A DNA stretch of 64,000 nt from UBA940 sp031547885 (GTDB lineage Bacteria; Bacteroidota; Bacteroidia; Bacteroidales; Rikenellaceae). The notes beneath the pieces are model-generated. The model was given only the letters and a program-made list of their open reading frames with translations. It did not search any database and was not told the DNA's origin. Within the stretch, counting starts at the first letter, position 1, and each line of letters opens with the position of its first letter. This document shows, one piece after another, positions 49,611-58,572 of this stretch. The stretch spans positions 1-64,000 of the forward strand of contig JAVBRO010000005.1 of the NCBI GenBank assembly GCA_031547885.1, read 5' to 3'. The position numbers and the translations under genes were made by a program.

Positions 49611-52478
49611 ATGATACAAAGATTCAGAAAAAGCGAGGGCGTTAAGGCTTCCGTCATTGCGAGGAGCAACGAAGTTGCGACGAAGCAATCTAGAGAAACA
49701 AACTGGATTGCCGCGCCGCTGACGCGGCTCGCAATGATGTTCGTCCTTACCGCGGGATTAGCCGGATGCCTGGCGGATAAAACCGACGTACCCGTTGTGC
49801 CTCCGGCGGGCGGACAGGAGGCCGTGTTCGGCCTCGCCGTCCCGGGGATGAAAGTCCCCTCGGAGACGCGCGCCCTCGACGCAGCGAAGGAAAAAGAGGT
49901 TACGGAGATCGATGTCGTGATATTCAAAAATTCGGACAACACGCTGGCGGAGTACCACCACATAGGCTCGGCAGACATATCCGCCGCTCAGGGCGCGAAC
50001 GACTACAAGTTCAAGGTCAAAAGCGTCGAGAATGCCGAAAACATCACCGTCGCCGTCATAGCCAACGCATCGGTCGAGACGGCCGACGCCCTCAATGCTG
50101 TAAAAAGCAGCGGCACATACGTCGGCGCGGCCAAAAAAGACTTCCTGCTGGCCCTGCAGGTCGCCGCAGGCTCGAAATGGAACACATCGGCGTCAGGCTA
50201 CTGGAAGATCCCGATGTACGGCGAAGCGGTGATCACAGGGAATATATACAACGCCGCGCTGCCGACGGTGAACCTAGTCCGTATGCTCGCAAAGGTGGAC
50301 GTTGTGAACAGCGTGGCGCCCGCCAACCCGGCCTCGCCCGCCGACGGCACGTTTGCGCTGACCGCCGTGCACGTGGTGAACTACAATACAAAAGGAGTCG
50401 TGGCCCCGGCGTGGAACGCATCGACGGGCATCCTTGCGGGTACTCCGGCGACCACGGCCAACATCCCGGCCGGCTTCACTCCCGGTACCCGCGCGTGGGC
50501 CGACGGCAACGAACTGACATACACCCTTGCGACCGGCCAGACCTCGCTTCTGAACGAAATATACCTCTTTGAATCCGACGCGCTTTCGGGCAATCCGCCT
50601 ACGCCGTCGGGCCTGCGCCTTGTGTTCGAGGGCAACTACACCACGGGCGGGGTGACGAAACACTACTACTATCCAGCCGATTTCACGGGCGCGCAGCAGG
50701 GCGGAGTAACACCGTATCTGCCCGTTCTACGCAACCACCACTACACATTCACCATCTCAGCCGCCCAGGGCAGGGGATACGACCGGCTGTCCGAGGCTGT
50801 GGCTGAATTCGGCGTGATGTCGAATCTCAAAACGAGCATTATCGTTGTCGACGAAAGCGGCATCAAACACTTGGCCTGGAACGGTGAACACTTCATCGGC
50901 CTGGCCGAAAAATCCGTTACGCTCGAGAGCGCGGCGAACAGCACGGCCGATGTGAAGTGCGTGACCAACTACTCGGGCGGCTGGCAGATCGACGCCAGCA
51001 AAGGGGTGAACGGAATTGAGTATGTCAACGGTACAGGCTGGCTCTCGGCCGTGAAAAACGGCGCGGCGGGCGACCTGAGGGCCGATATAACCGTCACGAC
51101 GCTCTCTATGAACAATGGGGTCTACCGCATGGCCTATGTCCACCTGAAAGCCGGAAGGGTCACGCATAAACTGACAGTGATCCAGGATGGCTTGCCCTAT
51201 GTAGATCCGGAAACCACTAAGGACAATCTGCCGGAAACTTTCATATCTTATATAGGCGCTTTCTGGAAGGCGGATCAGCGGGGCGAGCGTCTTATCAACC
51301 TGCCGATAACCAGCGCTAAACATGCAGGTAAATGGGCAGTGCAGGTTCTCGAATACGGCGCCGGGTTCAGTGAGGGCGACATCTTGTTCGAGCACGGCCT
51401 GGGAAGCAACTCCGGCAGTACGACCGATCCGGATGACATTTCCGCACAATACTATGTGAACGGTAATGCGACGTATCTCGTCGGGTATGCAGCTGAGGGC
51501 GGCTCTATCTCTTTCCGTATCGGCCTTTCGAAGAAGTGGAGCGAGCAGCCGGGCTATGCCACGCGGCCGGTGCGCTACGCCAAAGTGGTGCTGTCTTTCG
51601 GCATTGATGAAGATAATCCATCCCAGCCATACTATTACAGCCGTGTGATGTACATCCGGCAGGGCCATGTAGCGGACTATCTGATGTCGCCGGGCGACGC
51701 GATATCGAATGCTACGGGCGCTGCTGTTCCCACAAATCGCACCACGGCCTACATACGGAAGTTTAGCCCGTACAACCTGACCGCGCCGGGCATGAGCGAT
51801 GCGGAGTACACGGATATTCCGGCGGCACGCGGCGGTACGTTTACCAAATATCCGACCCAGGCCGGGGCGTTCTTCCAGTGGGCGAACAACATCGGCGGCT
51901 ACGAGCGCCGGGCATGGCACCCGACTAAAGATGCGACGACTTGGAATGGTGGTGGTTATTTCTCCTGGACCTGGAATGCTGCGACTTACGAGACATGCCC
52001 GAACGCTGCCAATTCCGGTGATGGCCTTAACTACCGCCGCCCAACTATTGTCTTCCCCCCTAACGGCATTAACACTGTCTCCGAGACGGGCGTGTCGCTG
52101 GTGGCTGAACTAACCCAGCTGACGGGCAATAGGGGCAACTCCGTTTGGGGTTACTATGCCGACGGGTTCTTCGACCGCCGCCTGAACACCGCCGTCAGCA
52201 CCACTAACGTAGCAGACGGATCATTCGAAGTGGCTTACGTCGGCCAGTTGTTATACAACCCGATCACTGCCAGTCCGAGCTATGGCGCAAGCGTGTTTTT
52301 TCCTGCTGCCGGGACCCGTGGTGCTACGGTTCCTCAGACGGGTGTCATGAGCCATTATTGGTCGTCTGTTGGCGCTTCGGGTCTCGCCAACACCATGCTC
52401 TTAAGCAACGCGAGTATTACCCACTCATTACCCTTCCAAATGTTCAACGGCCTCTCCGTGCGTTGCGTGGCGGAATAG
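49611..52478 (+). CDS. Giant modular fimbrial tip-like lipoprotein 3 with repeat-derived signal peptide
   Basis: The 955-residue product starts MIQRFRK, like its neighbour (MIQRFRV). It contains the translated family 2 repeat at residues about 14-43 and has its lipobox at LAGC (Cys53). A fimbrillin-like region with a TRALDAAKEKEVTEIDVVIF start (DUF4906-like, about 75-450) is followed by a BACON-like module. The second module set shared with tip-like protein 1 comes next (YIGAFWKADQR near 546, GKWAVQVLEYG near 572, YADGFFDRR near 849), and the C-terminus is VRCVAE. The open frame extends upstream to 49476 inside the preceding gene; the conserved MIQRF context fixes the start at 49611. ATG 49734 in the repeat is an alternative. 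Confidence 0.8.
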   Translation: MIQRFRKSEGVKASVIARSNEVATKQSRETNWIAAPLTRLAMMFVLTAGLAGCLADKTDVPVVPPAGGQEAVFGLAVPGMKVPSETRALDAAKEKEVTEIDVVIFKNSDNTLAEYHHIGSADISAAQGANDYKFKVKSVENAENITVAVIANASVETADALNAVKSSGTYVGAAKKDFLLALQVAAGSKWNTSASGYWKIPMYGEAVITGNIYNAALPTVNLVRMLAKVDVVNSVAPANPASPADGTFALTAVHVVNYNTKGVVAPAWNASTGILAGTPATTANIPAGFTPGTRAWADGNELTYTLATGQTSLLNEIYLFESDALSGNPPTPSGLRLVFEGNYTTGGVTKHYYYPADFTGAQQGGVTPYLPVLRNHHYTFTISAAQGRGYDRLSEAVAEFGVMSNLKTSIIVVDESGIKHLAWNGEHFIGLAEKSVTLESAANSTADVKCVTNYSGGWQIDASKGVNGIEYVNGTGWLSAVKNGAAGDLRADITVTTLSMNNGVYRMAYVHLKAGRVTHKLTVIQDGLPYVDPETTKDNLPETFISYIGAFWKADQRGERLINLPITSAKHAGKWAVQVLEYGAGFSEGDILFEHGLGSNSGSTTDPDDISAQYYVNGNATYLVGYAAEGGSISFRIGLSKKWSEQPGYATRPVRYAKVVLSFGIDEDNPSQPYYYSRVMYIRQGHVADYLMSPGDAISNATGAAVPTNRTTAYIRKFSPYNLTAPGMSDAEYTDIPAARGGTFTKYPTQAGAFFQWANNIGGYERRAWHPTKDATTWNGGGYFSWTWNAATYETCPNAANSGDGLNYRRPTIVFPPNGINTVSETGVSLVAELTQLTGNRGNSVWGYYADGFFDRRLNTAVSTTNVADGSFEVAYVGQLLYNPITASPSYGASVFFPAAGTRGATVPQTGVMSHYWSSVGASGLANTMLLSNASITHSLPFQMFNGLSVRCVAE
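49652..49739. repeat. Family 2 palindromic repeat inside coding sequence, copy 2
   Basis: It is nearly identical to the copy at 46528, above all in its right half (ACTGGATTGCCGCGCCGCTG onward). It lies at the same codon position and in the same frame. About 58 bp upstream of it, including the start codon, are also conserved (46446..46503 and 49566..49626). Confidence 0.85.
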
Positions 52479-52490
52479 GGGGACATGACA

Positions 52491-52610
52491 GGCGGCGGGA
52501 GATATTTGTATCGGATCTACTGATTGGGAAAGAACACTCGAACTCCCGCCGCCTTATATCGAACGTGAGCCAGGATAAGCGAAACGCTATGCCCGGCTCA
52601 CGTTTTTTTT
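52491..52610 (+). terminator. Double hairpin ending the fimbrial operon
   Basis: A long-range 11-bp stem (GGCGGCGGGAG 52491..52501 with CTCCCGCCGCC 52543..52553) is followed by a compact terminator. The latter is AACGTGAGCC / GGCTCACGTT (52562..52571 and 52595..52604) with eight T residues. Confidence 0.8.
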
Positions 52611-52642
52611 GCAGGGCGTCTACCTGCACCCGTAAATGTTTT

Positions 52643-54187
52643 TCAGAAGACCCGTTCCTCTATTTTTGCGGGGCTTTCCAGTGCATGCCTTTCACCGAGG
52701 ACTTCCGACAGCGATACTTTCCTGACCTTCGCTTCTATCCAGGCCGTGAAATCGAAATATTTCAGCAATTGCTTTTCGAACACGCCGGCGCGTATCTCCG
52801 CGAGTTCAGGCTCCATCTTATGCCACAATTTCAGCCTTTTCTCGCTCCCCAGCAGCTGCAGCTTGTCGTTGTTGAGGAAATCGAGCATCAGCGACTCCAC
52901 GCGGTAGACTTTTCCCGCCTTTTGTATCTCCCTTTTCATCGAGCGGCTCTCCATACGCACATACTCCATATCCTTCAGCTCGTAGTAGATGATCAGGTTC
53001 ACCATGCGTATGATGCGGTGGATCGGGAAAGTGTATACTTTATTGGTAAGGATTATTTCGTTGATCAGGGTCTTACGGGCTTTTTTATATTCGCCGGTCC
53101 CGATGTACGTCAGTGCCGTGTAGAGCGATATTTCGGCCCTTCCGAAGATGTCCATCTGCTCTTTCCTTGACATAAGTGAGTCCTGGTGCATGTCGAGGTG
53201 CAGTTTCGCCGCGGCAAAATCGCCCGAATCGAGCAGCGGGAAGAGCTCGTAAAGGAACACCAGTGTCGCCACATGTGTCTGGAACCTTGCCGAAGGGTTG
53301 TCGATGCTTTTCAGCCGTTCGATGAAATAGGGCATCTTGTCGTAATACCTCATGCTCCTCAGGTTGTCGAGGATACCCTCGAGCACGGAAACGTAATAGA
53401 AAGGCGGGTCGGCCCAGAACTGCCGGTTGTCTTCGAAAAGCTTGTTAAGCTCGTGGAACGACTGGAACGCCGACTTTTGGTCGCCGATGCTCAGCAGGTA
53501 GTTCGACTGGAACAACTGGTGCAGTTTCCGGGCCTCGAAACTGTTCTTGCTCGACGAGCTGAGACTCATCTCGGCGAAGACAAGGTCGTTCATCCTCTCT
53601 TTCTCTTCCTGCGACCGCACGTTACCTTTATATATAAGGCGGTGCATCAGCAGCTCGTGCAGCGACGAGTGCTCGTATACTATGCGGTTCTTTTTCAGCG
53701 TCTCGCTGATCTGGAAATGCTTTTTCACCAGTTCGGATTCCGTTATGCCTGGCATTTTCAGGAAGAGCAGGAATTCGAGTTCGATGCGCGACGCATACAG
53801 CAGGGCTATCTGGTTTTCGTAGACGACGGCCTCTTTTTTTATCTTGTCGAGCAGTTCCAGCGCATCGTCGTAGAGTGATTTTTCGAACAGTATCCGCGCT
53901 TTCATTATTTTGTTGAAGAGCATATAGTAGCTGTCCTGCTCTTTCCGCAGCCCCAGCAGGACGTCCAGTAAAGCGTCGTAAAGGTATGATACGGCCACGT
54001 TGAAACTCATTTTATTGAGTTTTTCTTCATAATGCTGTTTGAGATCCTGCGGAGATATGATCCCCTCTTTGCAGATCAGGTCGAACAGCATGACGTAATC
54101 CGTCTCCTTCCGTCCCGTCTTGAATATCCGCTTTTCGCTTTTGGACATGGAATGGATGAGGAATATAAGCGAACTGGTCTTTGTCAT
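52643..54187 (-). CDS. Large cytosolic helical-repeat protein, function unknown
   Basis: The 514-residue product has no signal peptide and is almost entirely helical, with TPR-like alternation of hydrophobic residues (for example YDDALELLDKIKKEAVVYENQ and IGTGEYKKARKTLINEI). It begins with LIFLIHSMSKSEKRIFKTG, a start I associate with an uncharacterised Bacteroidota family that shares the KSEKR word. The C-terminus ends in a charged tail. It is transcribed away from the ribokinase-SusCD cluster from an AT-rich 326-bp gap. It may be a scaffold or a regulator, but nothing in the sequence decides. Confidence 0.75.
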   Translation of the reverse strand: MTKTSSLIFLIHSMSKSEKRIFKTGRKETDYVMLFDLICKEGIISPQDLKQHYEEKLNKMSFNVAVSYLYDALLDVLLGLRKEQDSYYMLFNKIMKARILFEKSLYDDALELLDKIKKEAVVYENQIALLYASRIELEFLLFLKMPGITESELVKKHFQISETLKKNRIVYEHSSLHELLMHRLIYKGNVRSQEEKERMNDLVFAEMSLSSSSKNSFEARKLHQLFQSNYLLSIGDQKSAFQSFHELNKLFEDNRQFWADPPFYYVSVLEGILDNLRSMRYYDKMPYFIERLKSIDNPSARFQTHVATLVFLYELFPLLDSGDFAAAKLHLDMHQDSLMSRKEQMDIFGRAEISLYTALTYIGTGEYKKARKTLINEIILTNKVYTFPIHRIIRMVNLIIYYELKDMEYVRMESRSMKREIQKAGKVYRVESLMLDFLNNDKLQLLGSEKRLKLWHKMEPELAEIRAGVFEKQLLKYFDFTAWIEAKVRKVSLSEVLGERHALESPAKIEERVF

Positions 54188-54513
54188 AAGCGTCGGTTGT
54201 GTTTATACCTGTGATTGACAAGATAATAAAAAAACGGATGTTTATGTGCACCCTTGTTTGAAAAAATGAAAGCATTCAGGCCGAAAAAATCTTCACGCTG
54301 CGGTAACGGTATGGTAATCCCGGCTCCCGACTTTCGCGGTGGAAAAATTGCGGACCGGACAAAATGCAATTATACAAAATAGTTTATATAATTATTGCAT
54401 TTTGCAAGTATTTTTATTTCTAAGTATTTTGATATCAATATTAAATGTATATTAATGCCGTGTTTACAATTATTTTTTTAAGTAAAATTTTGTTAAAATA
54501 ATTCTTACAAAAG
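54188..54513. other. AT-rich divergent region before the ribokinase-SusCD cluster
   Basis: The 326-bp gap is strongly AT-rich on its right side. It contains an imperfect dyad at 54361..54403 (AAAATGCAATTATA answered by TATAATTATTGCATTTT) that could be an operator. I find no exact TTTG/TAnnTTTG pair. No gene is seen. Confidence 0.5.
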
Positions 54514-54555
54514 ATGTTCCTTTACAACAACCAAGAAAAAACTACTGGCCAAAAA

Positions 54556-55464
54556 ATGGGCAGAATCGTAGTCATAGGCAGTTCGAACACCGATATGGTG
54601 ATCAGCAGCGACCGTCTTCCCGTGCCCGGGCAGATCGTCGCCGGCGGGAGGTTCGCGATGAACTCCGGAGGCAAAGGCGCAAATCAGGCTATCGCCGTTG
54701 CCCGCATGGGCGGCAACGTCTCTTTCATCACCAAAACGGGGAACGATCTTTTCGGAAGGCAGTCGCTGGAAGTTTACAAATCCGAAGGCATAATGTCCGA
54801 TTACGTTTTCTCCGATTCCGACCATCCTTCCGGGGTCGGACTGATCATGGTGGACTCTTCGGGCGAGAAATATATCTCGATAGCCCAGGGTGCCATCAAA
54901 ACTCTCTCCATCGAGGAGATCGAAAAGGCACGGACCGAGATAGAGAATGCGGACATCCTGCTGATGGAACTCGAGATCCCGATGGAAACGGCGGAATACA
55001 TCGCCGAAATCGCGTCGAAAAGCGGAGTGACGGTGATACTCAATCCTTCGCCCATCCAGCTCATCTCTCCGAAACTGCTCCGGCAGGTACGTATCATTAT
55101 CCCGAACAAGACCGAGGCGGGACTGCTTACGGGTATTCTCATCAACGACTGGGCGTCGGCGCGGAAAGCAGCCGACAGCCTGCATGAAAAAGGCATCGAA
55201 ACCGTAATCATCACTCTCGGTGCGAGAGGGGCGCTCATACTAGATAAGGGGGAGTATTACGAGATCCCCGCCGAGGATGTGGAAGCGATAGACACCACCG
55301 CCGCCGGCGACACATTCTGCGGCGCCCTGTGCGTCGGACTGACAGAGGGTATGAGCATCGTCGAAGCGGCTGAAATGGCTAACAAAGCGGCTTCCATCAC
55401 CGTGACCCGCAAAGGTATGCAGGAAGCGATACCATACCGGGATGAACTGAAGAACCTAAAGTAA
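54556..55464 (+). CDS. rbsK: Ribokinase (PfkB family)
   Basis: The 302-residue kinase has the ribokinase signature NSGGKGANQAIAVARMGG (about residues 36-53), the substrate contact GSSNTDMV at the N-terminus, the anion-hole/catalytic motif DTTAAGDTFCGAL (about 243-255) and NPSPIQLI near 165. An upstream ATG at 54514 adds 14 unlike residues and is not preferred. It phosphorylates ribose, or a related pentose or deoxyribose, at O5 in the cytosol. It lies 42 bp before susC, which suggests that the cluster imports a ribose-containing compound. Confidence 0.9.
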   Translation: MGRIVVIGSSNTDMVISSDRLPVPGQIVAGGRFAMNSGGKGANQAIAVARMGGNVSFITKTGNDLFGRQSLEVYKSEGIMSDYVFSDSDHPSGVGLIMVDSSGEKYISIAQGAIKTLSIEEIEKARTEIENADILLMELEIPMETAEYIAEIASKSGVTVILNPSPIQLISPKLLRQVRIIIPNKTEAGLLTGILINDWASARKAADSLHEKGIETVIITLGARGALILDKGEYYEIPAEDVEAIDTTAAGDTFCGALCVGLTEGMSIVEAAEMANKAASITVTRKGMQEAIPYRDELKNLK

Positions 55465-55506
55465 ACAACACACTAATATTAACTAACTGACCTTAAAACC
55501 ATTTTT

Positions 55507-58500
55507 ATGAGAAAAAAACTAACTCTGGTATTATTGTGCCTGATGTGTTCCTTCTCGGTTTTTGCTCAGCAAAAGCTCACAGGAACTGTGTCTGACGAGG
55601 ATGCCAACCCGATTGCGGGCGCAAGCGTGATTGAAAAAGGCACGACCAACGGAACGGTCACGGAAGGTAACGGCAGCTTTTCTCTTTCCGTTTCACCTTC
55701 CGGCGTCCTGCAGATCTCCCATCCGGGTTATGAAACTATCGAAGTTCCGGTCGGCAACAGGGCCGCTGTGGAAATCACTATGGCGTATGTTATGCTGCCT
55801 ATGGACGAAGTCGTCGTTATCGGATACGGCACCATCCGAAAAGCCGACCTGAGCGGTTCTGTAACGAATGTCAGCGGCGACAAACTGGCGGCCGTTCAGG
55901 CTACCAGCGTAGCGCAGGCGCTGCAGGGCACCATGCCCGGCGTTACTGTAACACGTACGAACTCGATGCCCGGAGCCGGTGCAACCATCAGGATCCGCGG
56001 TATCACGACCATCGGCGACTCGAATCCGCTCATCATCGTCGACGGTGTGCCGGGAAGCCTCTCGATGGACGTTGACGACATTGAAAGCATATCTGTGCTG
56101 AAAGACGCGGCTTCGGCCTCCATCTACGGATCGAGGGCTGCTGCCGGTGTTATATTGGTAACCACCAAAAGGGCCAAAGACGGTAACCTGAACATCGAAT
56201 ATACGGGAAACTTCGGATGGGTTGTCCCCGCCGCTTTCCCTTCGACGGTGAACTACAAGCGTTATATGGAGATCATGAACGAGATCACCTGGAACGACGC
56301 CGACAACGTTGCCGGATCAGAACAGCTCATCTACTCCCAGGAGGAGATCGACAGTTATTATGCAAACCACCTGGTCGATCCCGACCACTATCCGATCGCC
56401 GACTGGACAAAGTTCCTTATCAAAAGTTCGGCGCCGACCATGAGGCACAATGTTACGATGGCTTACGGCGGCAAGGTGGCCAATACAAAGGCCTCGATAG
56501 GGTACGAATCCACGGATGCGCTCTATAACAACCGCAGTTTCACCGCTATCACGGCGCGTCTCAACAACGACGTAAGGGTTGCAAAATGGCTGTCGGCCTC
56601 GGTCGATGCGTCCTATCGGCGCGGCATTACCGAGAACACAACCGTCAATCCCATAAATGCCGGTTTTCTGTATGCGCCCCTGTGGACCCCGGTATGGTCC
56701 GACGGACGTATCAGCGACGGCCGCAACGGCACGAACACATATGCCAGGCTCAATTACGGCGGGTTCAACAACTCATGGAGCGACAATCTGACTGGAAAAT
56801 TCGCGATCAATTTCACTCCGGTAAAGAACTTCACCATTACCGGCGTCTATGCTCCGAACATTACACTGAGCAAAGGCAAGAATATGGTTAAGCAGCTTTC
56901 CGCTTACGACGCCGACGACCCGACCCGCTCGCTGGGGTATATCGGAGGATGCAATGAGACCTCGCTGACTGAGAGCAGAGGCGAAACGCGCCAGATCACC
57001 AAACAGATATTGGCAAACTATTCGTTCTCGATACAGGGGGAGCACGACTTCCACATCATGGCGGGTTACGAGGATTTTTATTCCTACTCAGAAAGCCTTT
57101 CGGCAGGTTCCAACGCCATGGAAGTGTCCACCTATCCTTATCTCGCCCTGGCTAATAAGAACGATGTCAGCGTCAACGGTACGGCCACTTCATACGCCTA
57201 TCTCTCATACTTCGGCCGCGTGACCTACGATTATAAGAACAAATACCTGTTCCAGGCCAACGTGCGTTTCGACGAGTCTTCCAGATTCGACAAGAAATTC
57301 CGTCTGGGGATTTTCCCGTCGTTTTCGGCCGGATGGGTGATCACCGAAGAAAACTTCATGAAAGGCGTAAGCCCGAATATCCTTTCGTTCCTCAAACTCC
57401 GCGGATCGTGGGGAAGCCTTGGCAACGAACGCATCGGGAATTATCCGTATCAGGCGAACATGATATATAGCAACGCCCTTTTCACAGCTCCCGACGGAAC
57501 CCTGACCGCCTATAAGACAGCCGCGCAGGAGACGTACAATATAAGGGACATCACGTGGGAGACCACCGACACATGGAATGTCGGCGTAGACCTGACGCTT
57601 TTTAACAACAGGTTCACCCTGACAGCCGACTACTACAAAAAGGAGACGCGCGATATGCTTATGACGCAGGCGATCCCCAAACTTATGGGTTACGGCAATC
57701 CCCAGAACAACGTCGGTTCGATGCACACGAACGGATGGGAACTGCAGGTGGGATGGAGAGACCGGAAAGGGGATTTCCACTACGGGATAAATTTCAACAT
57801 ATCCGATTACAAGTCTATAATGGATAAGCTTACGGCTCCCATTGTCACCACCGAAGTGATATCACAGGTTGGCGGACAATATCAGGAATGGTACGGCTAC
57901 AAGACCGACGGCCTGTTCCTGACGCAGGAAGACCGCGACGGTTCGGCGCGCATACCCGGCAATATACAGGTGGGCGACGTGAAATACCTGGACATAAGCG
58001 GTCCGGACGGAGTGCCCGACGGGGTCATATCTTCCGAATACGACCGCGTACCTCTGGGCGGTTCGCTGCCGAGATTCCTGTATGGCGGTTCGATCGATAT
58101 GCAATACAAAGGGATCGACCTCACAATGGTATTCCAGGGCGTCGGCCAGCGGTTGGTAAGGGTCACATCCGATATGGCCTGGAGGCAGTCGGCATGGCAC
58201 ACGTTCCCAGCTTTCCTCGACGGCAACTATTTCAGCCACTACAATACGGACGAGCAGAATGCCAATGCGAAGTATCCGCGCGTTTCCGAGAAGGGCTACA
58301 CCGGCAATAACTACGACATGTCTGATTTCTGGCTTATCAACGGCGCATATTTCCGAATGAAGAACATCGTTCTGGGCTACACGCTGCCCGATAAGGCGGC
58401 CAAGTGGCTGCATGTCGCCAAGGTGAGGGTGTTCGTTTCCGGCACCGACCTCTTCTCGATAGACAAATTCCCGCAAGGCTGGGACCCTGAAATGAGCACT

Positions 58501-58557
58501 TCGGGTTCTGCATACATCACCCGGTCGTATAATCTCGGATTATCTGTTAAATTTTAA
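55507..58557 (+). CDS. SusC-type TonB-dependent outer membrane transporter
   Basis: The 1016-residue product has a signal peptide (FSVFAQ), a carboxypeptidase-D regulatory-like domain (about 22-95: LTGTVSDEDANPIAGASVIEKG), the SusC-specific TonB box region (DEVVVIGYGTIRKADLSGSV), a plug domain with IRGITTIGDSNPLIIVDGVPG and a 22-stranded barrel ending in YNLGLSVKF. No STN domain is present, so it is not a transducer of the FecR type. It forms a pedal-bin importer with the SusD-like lipoprotein encoded 15 bp downstream. Confidence 0.95.
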   Translation: MRKKLTLVLLCLMCSFSVFAQQKLTGTVSDEDANPIAGASVIEKGTTNGTVTEGNGSFSLSVSPSGVLQISHPGYETIEVPVGNRAAVEITMAYVMLPMDEVVVIGYGTIRKADLSGSVTNVSGDKLAAVQATSVAQALQGTMPGVTVTRTNSMPGAGATIRIRGITTIGDSNPLIIVDGVPGSLSMDVDDIESISVLKDAASASIYGSRAAAGVILVTTKRAKDGNLNIEYTGNFGWVVPAAFPSTVNYKRYMEIMNEITWNDADNVAGSEQLIYSQEEIDSYYANHLVDPDHYPIADWTKFLIKSSAPTMRHNVTMAYGGKVANTKASIGYESTDALYNNRSFTAITARLNNDVRVAKWLSASVDASYRRGITENTTVNPINAGFLYAPLWTPVWSDGRISDGRNGTNTYARLNYGGFNNSWSDNLTGKFAINFTPVKNFTITGVYAPNITLSKGKNMVKQLSAYDADDPTRSLGYIGGCNETSLTESRGETRQITKQILANYSFSIQGEHDFHIMAGYEDFYSYSESLSAGSNAMEVSTYPYLALANKNDVSVNGTATSYAYLSYFGRVTYDYKNKYLFQANVRFDESSRFDKKFRLGIFPSFSAGWVITEENFMKGVSPNILSFLKLRGSWGSLGNERIGNYPYQANMIYSNALFTAPDGTLTAYKTAAQETYNIRDITWETTDTWNVGVDLTLFNNRFTLTADYYKKETRDMLMTQAIPKLMGYGNPQNNVGSMHTNGWELQVGWRDRKGDFHYGINFNISDYKSIMDKLTAPIVTTEVISQVGGQYQEWYGYKTDGLFLTQEDRDGSARIPGNIQVGDVKYLDISGPDGVPDGVISSEYDRVPLGGSLPRFLYGGSIDMQYKGIDLTMVFQGVGQRLVRVTSDMAWRQSAWHTFPAFLDGNYFSHYNTDEQNANAKYPRVSEKGYTGNNYDMSDFWLINGAYFRMKNIVLGYTLPDKAAKWLHVAKVRVFVSGTDLFSIDKFPQGWDPEMSTSGSAYITRSYNLGLSVKF

Positions 58558-58572
58558 AAACATTGAACGACA

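Noticed and set aside
55507..58557. SusC as a FecR-linked transducer for the neighbouring sigma factor
   Set aside because: No STN domain is present and the sigma/FecR pair lies 18 kb away behind terminators.
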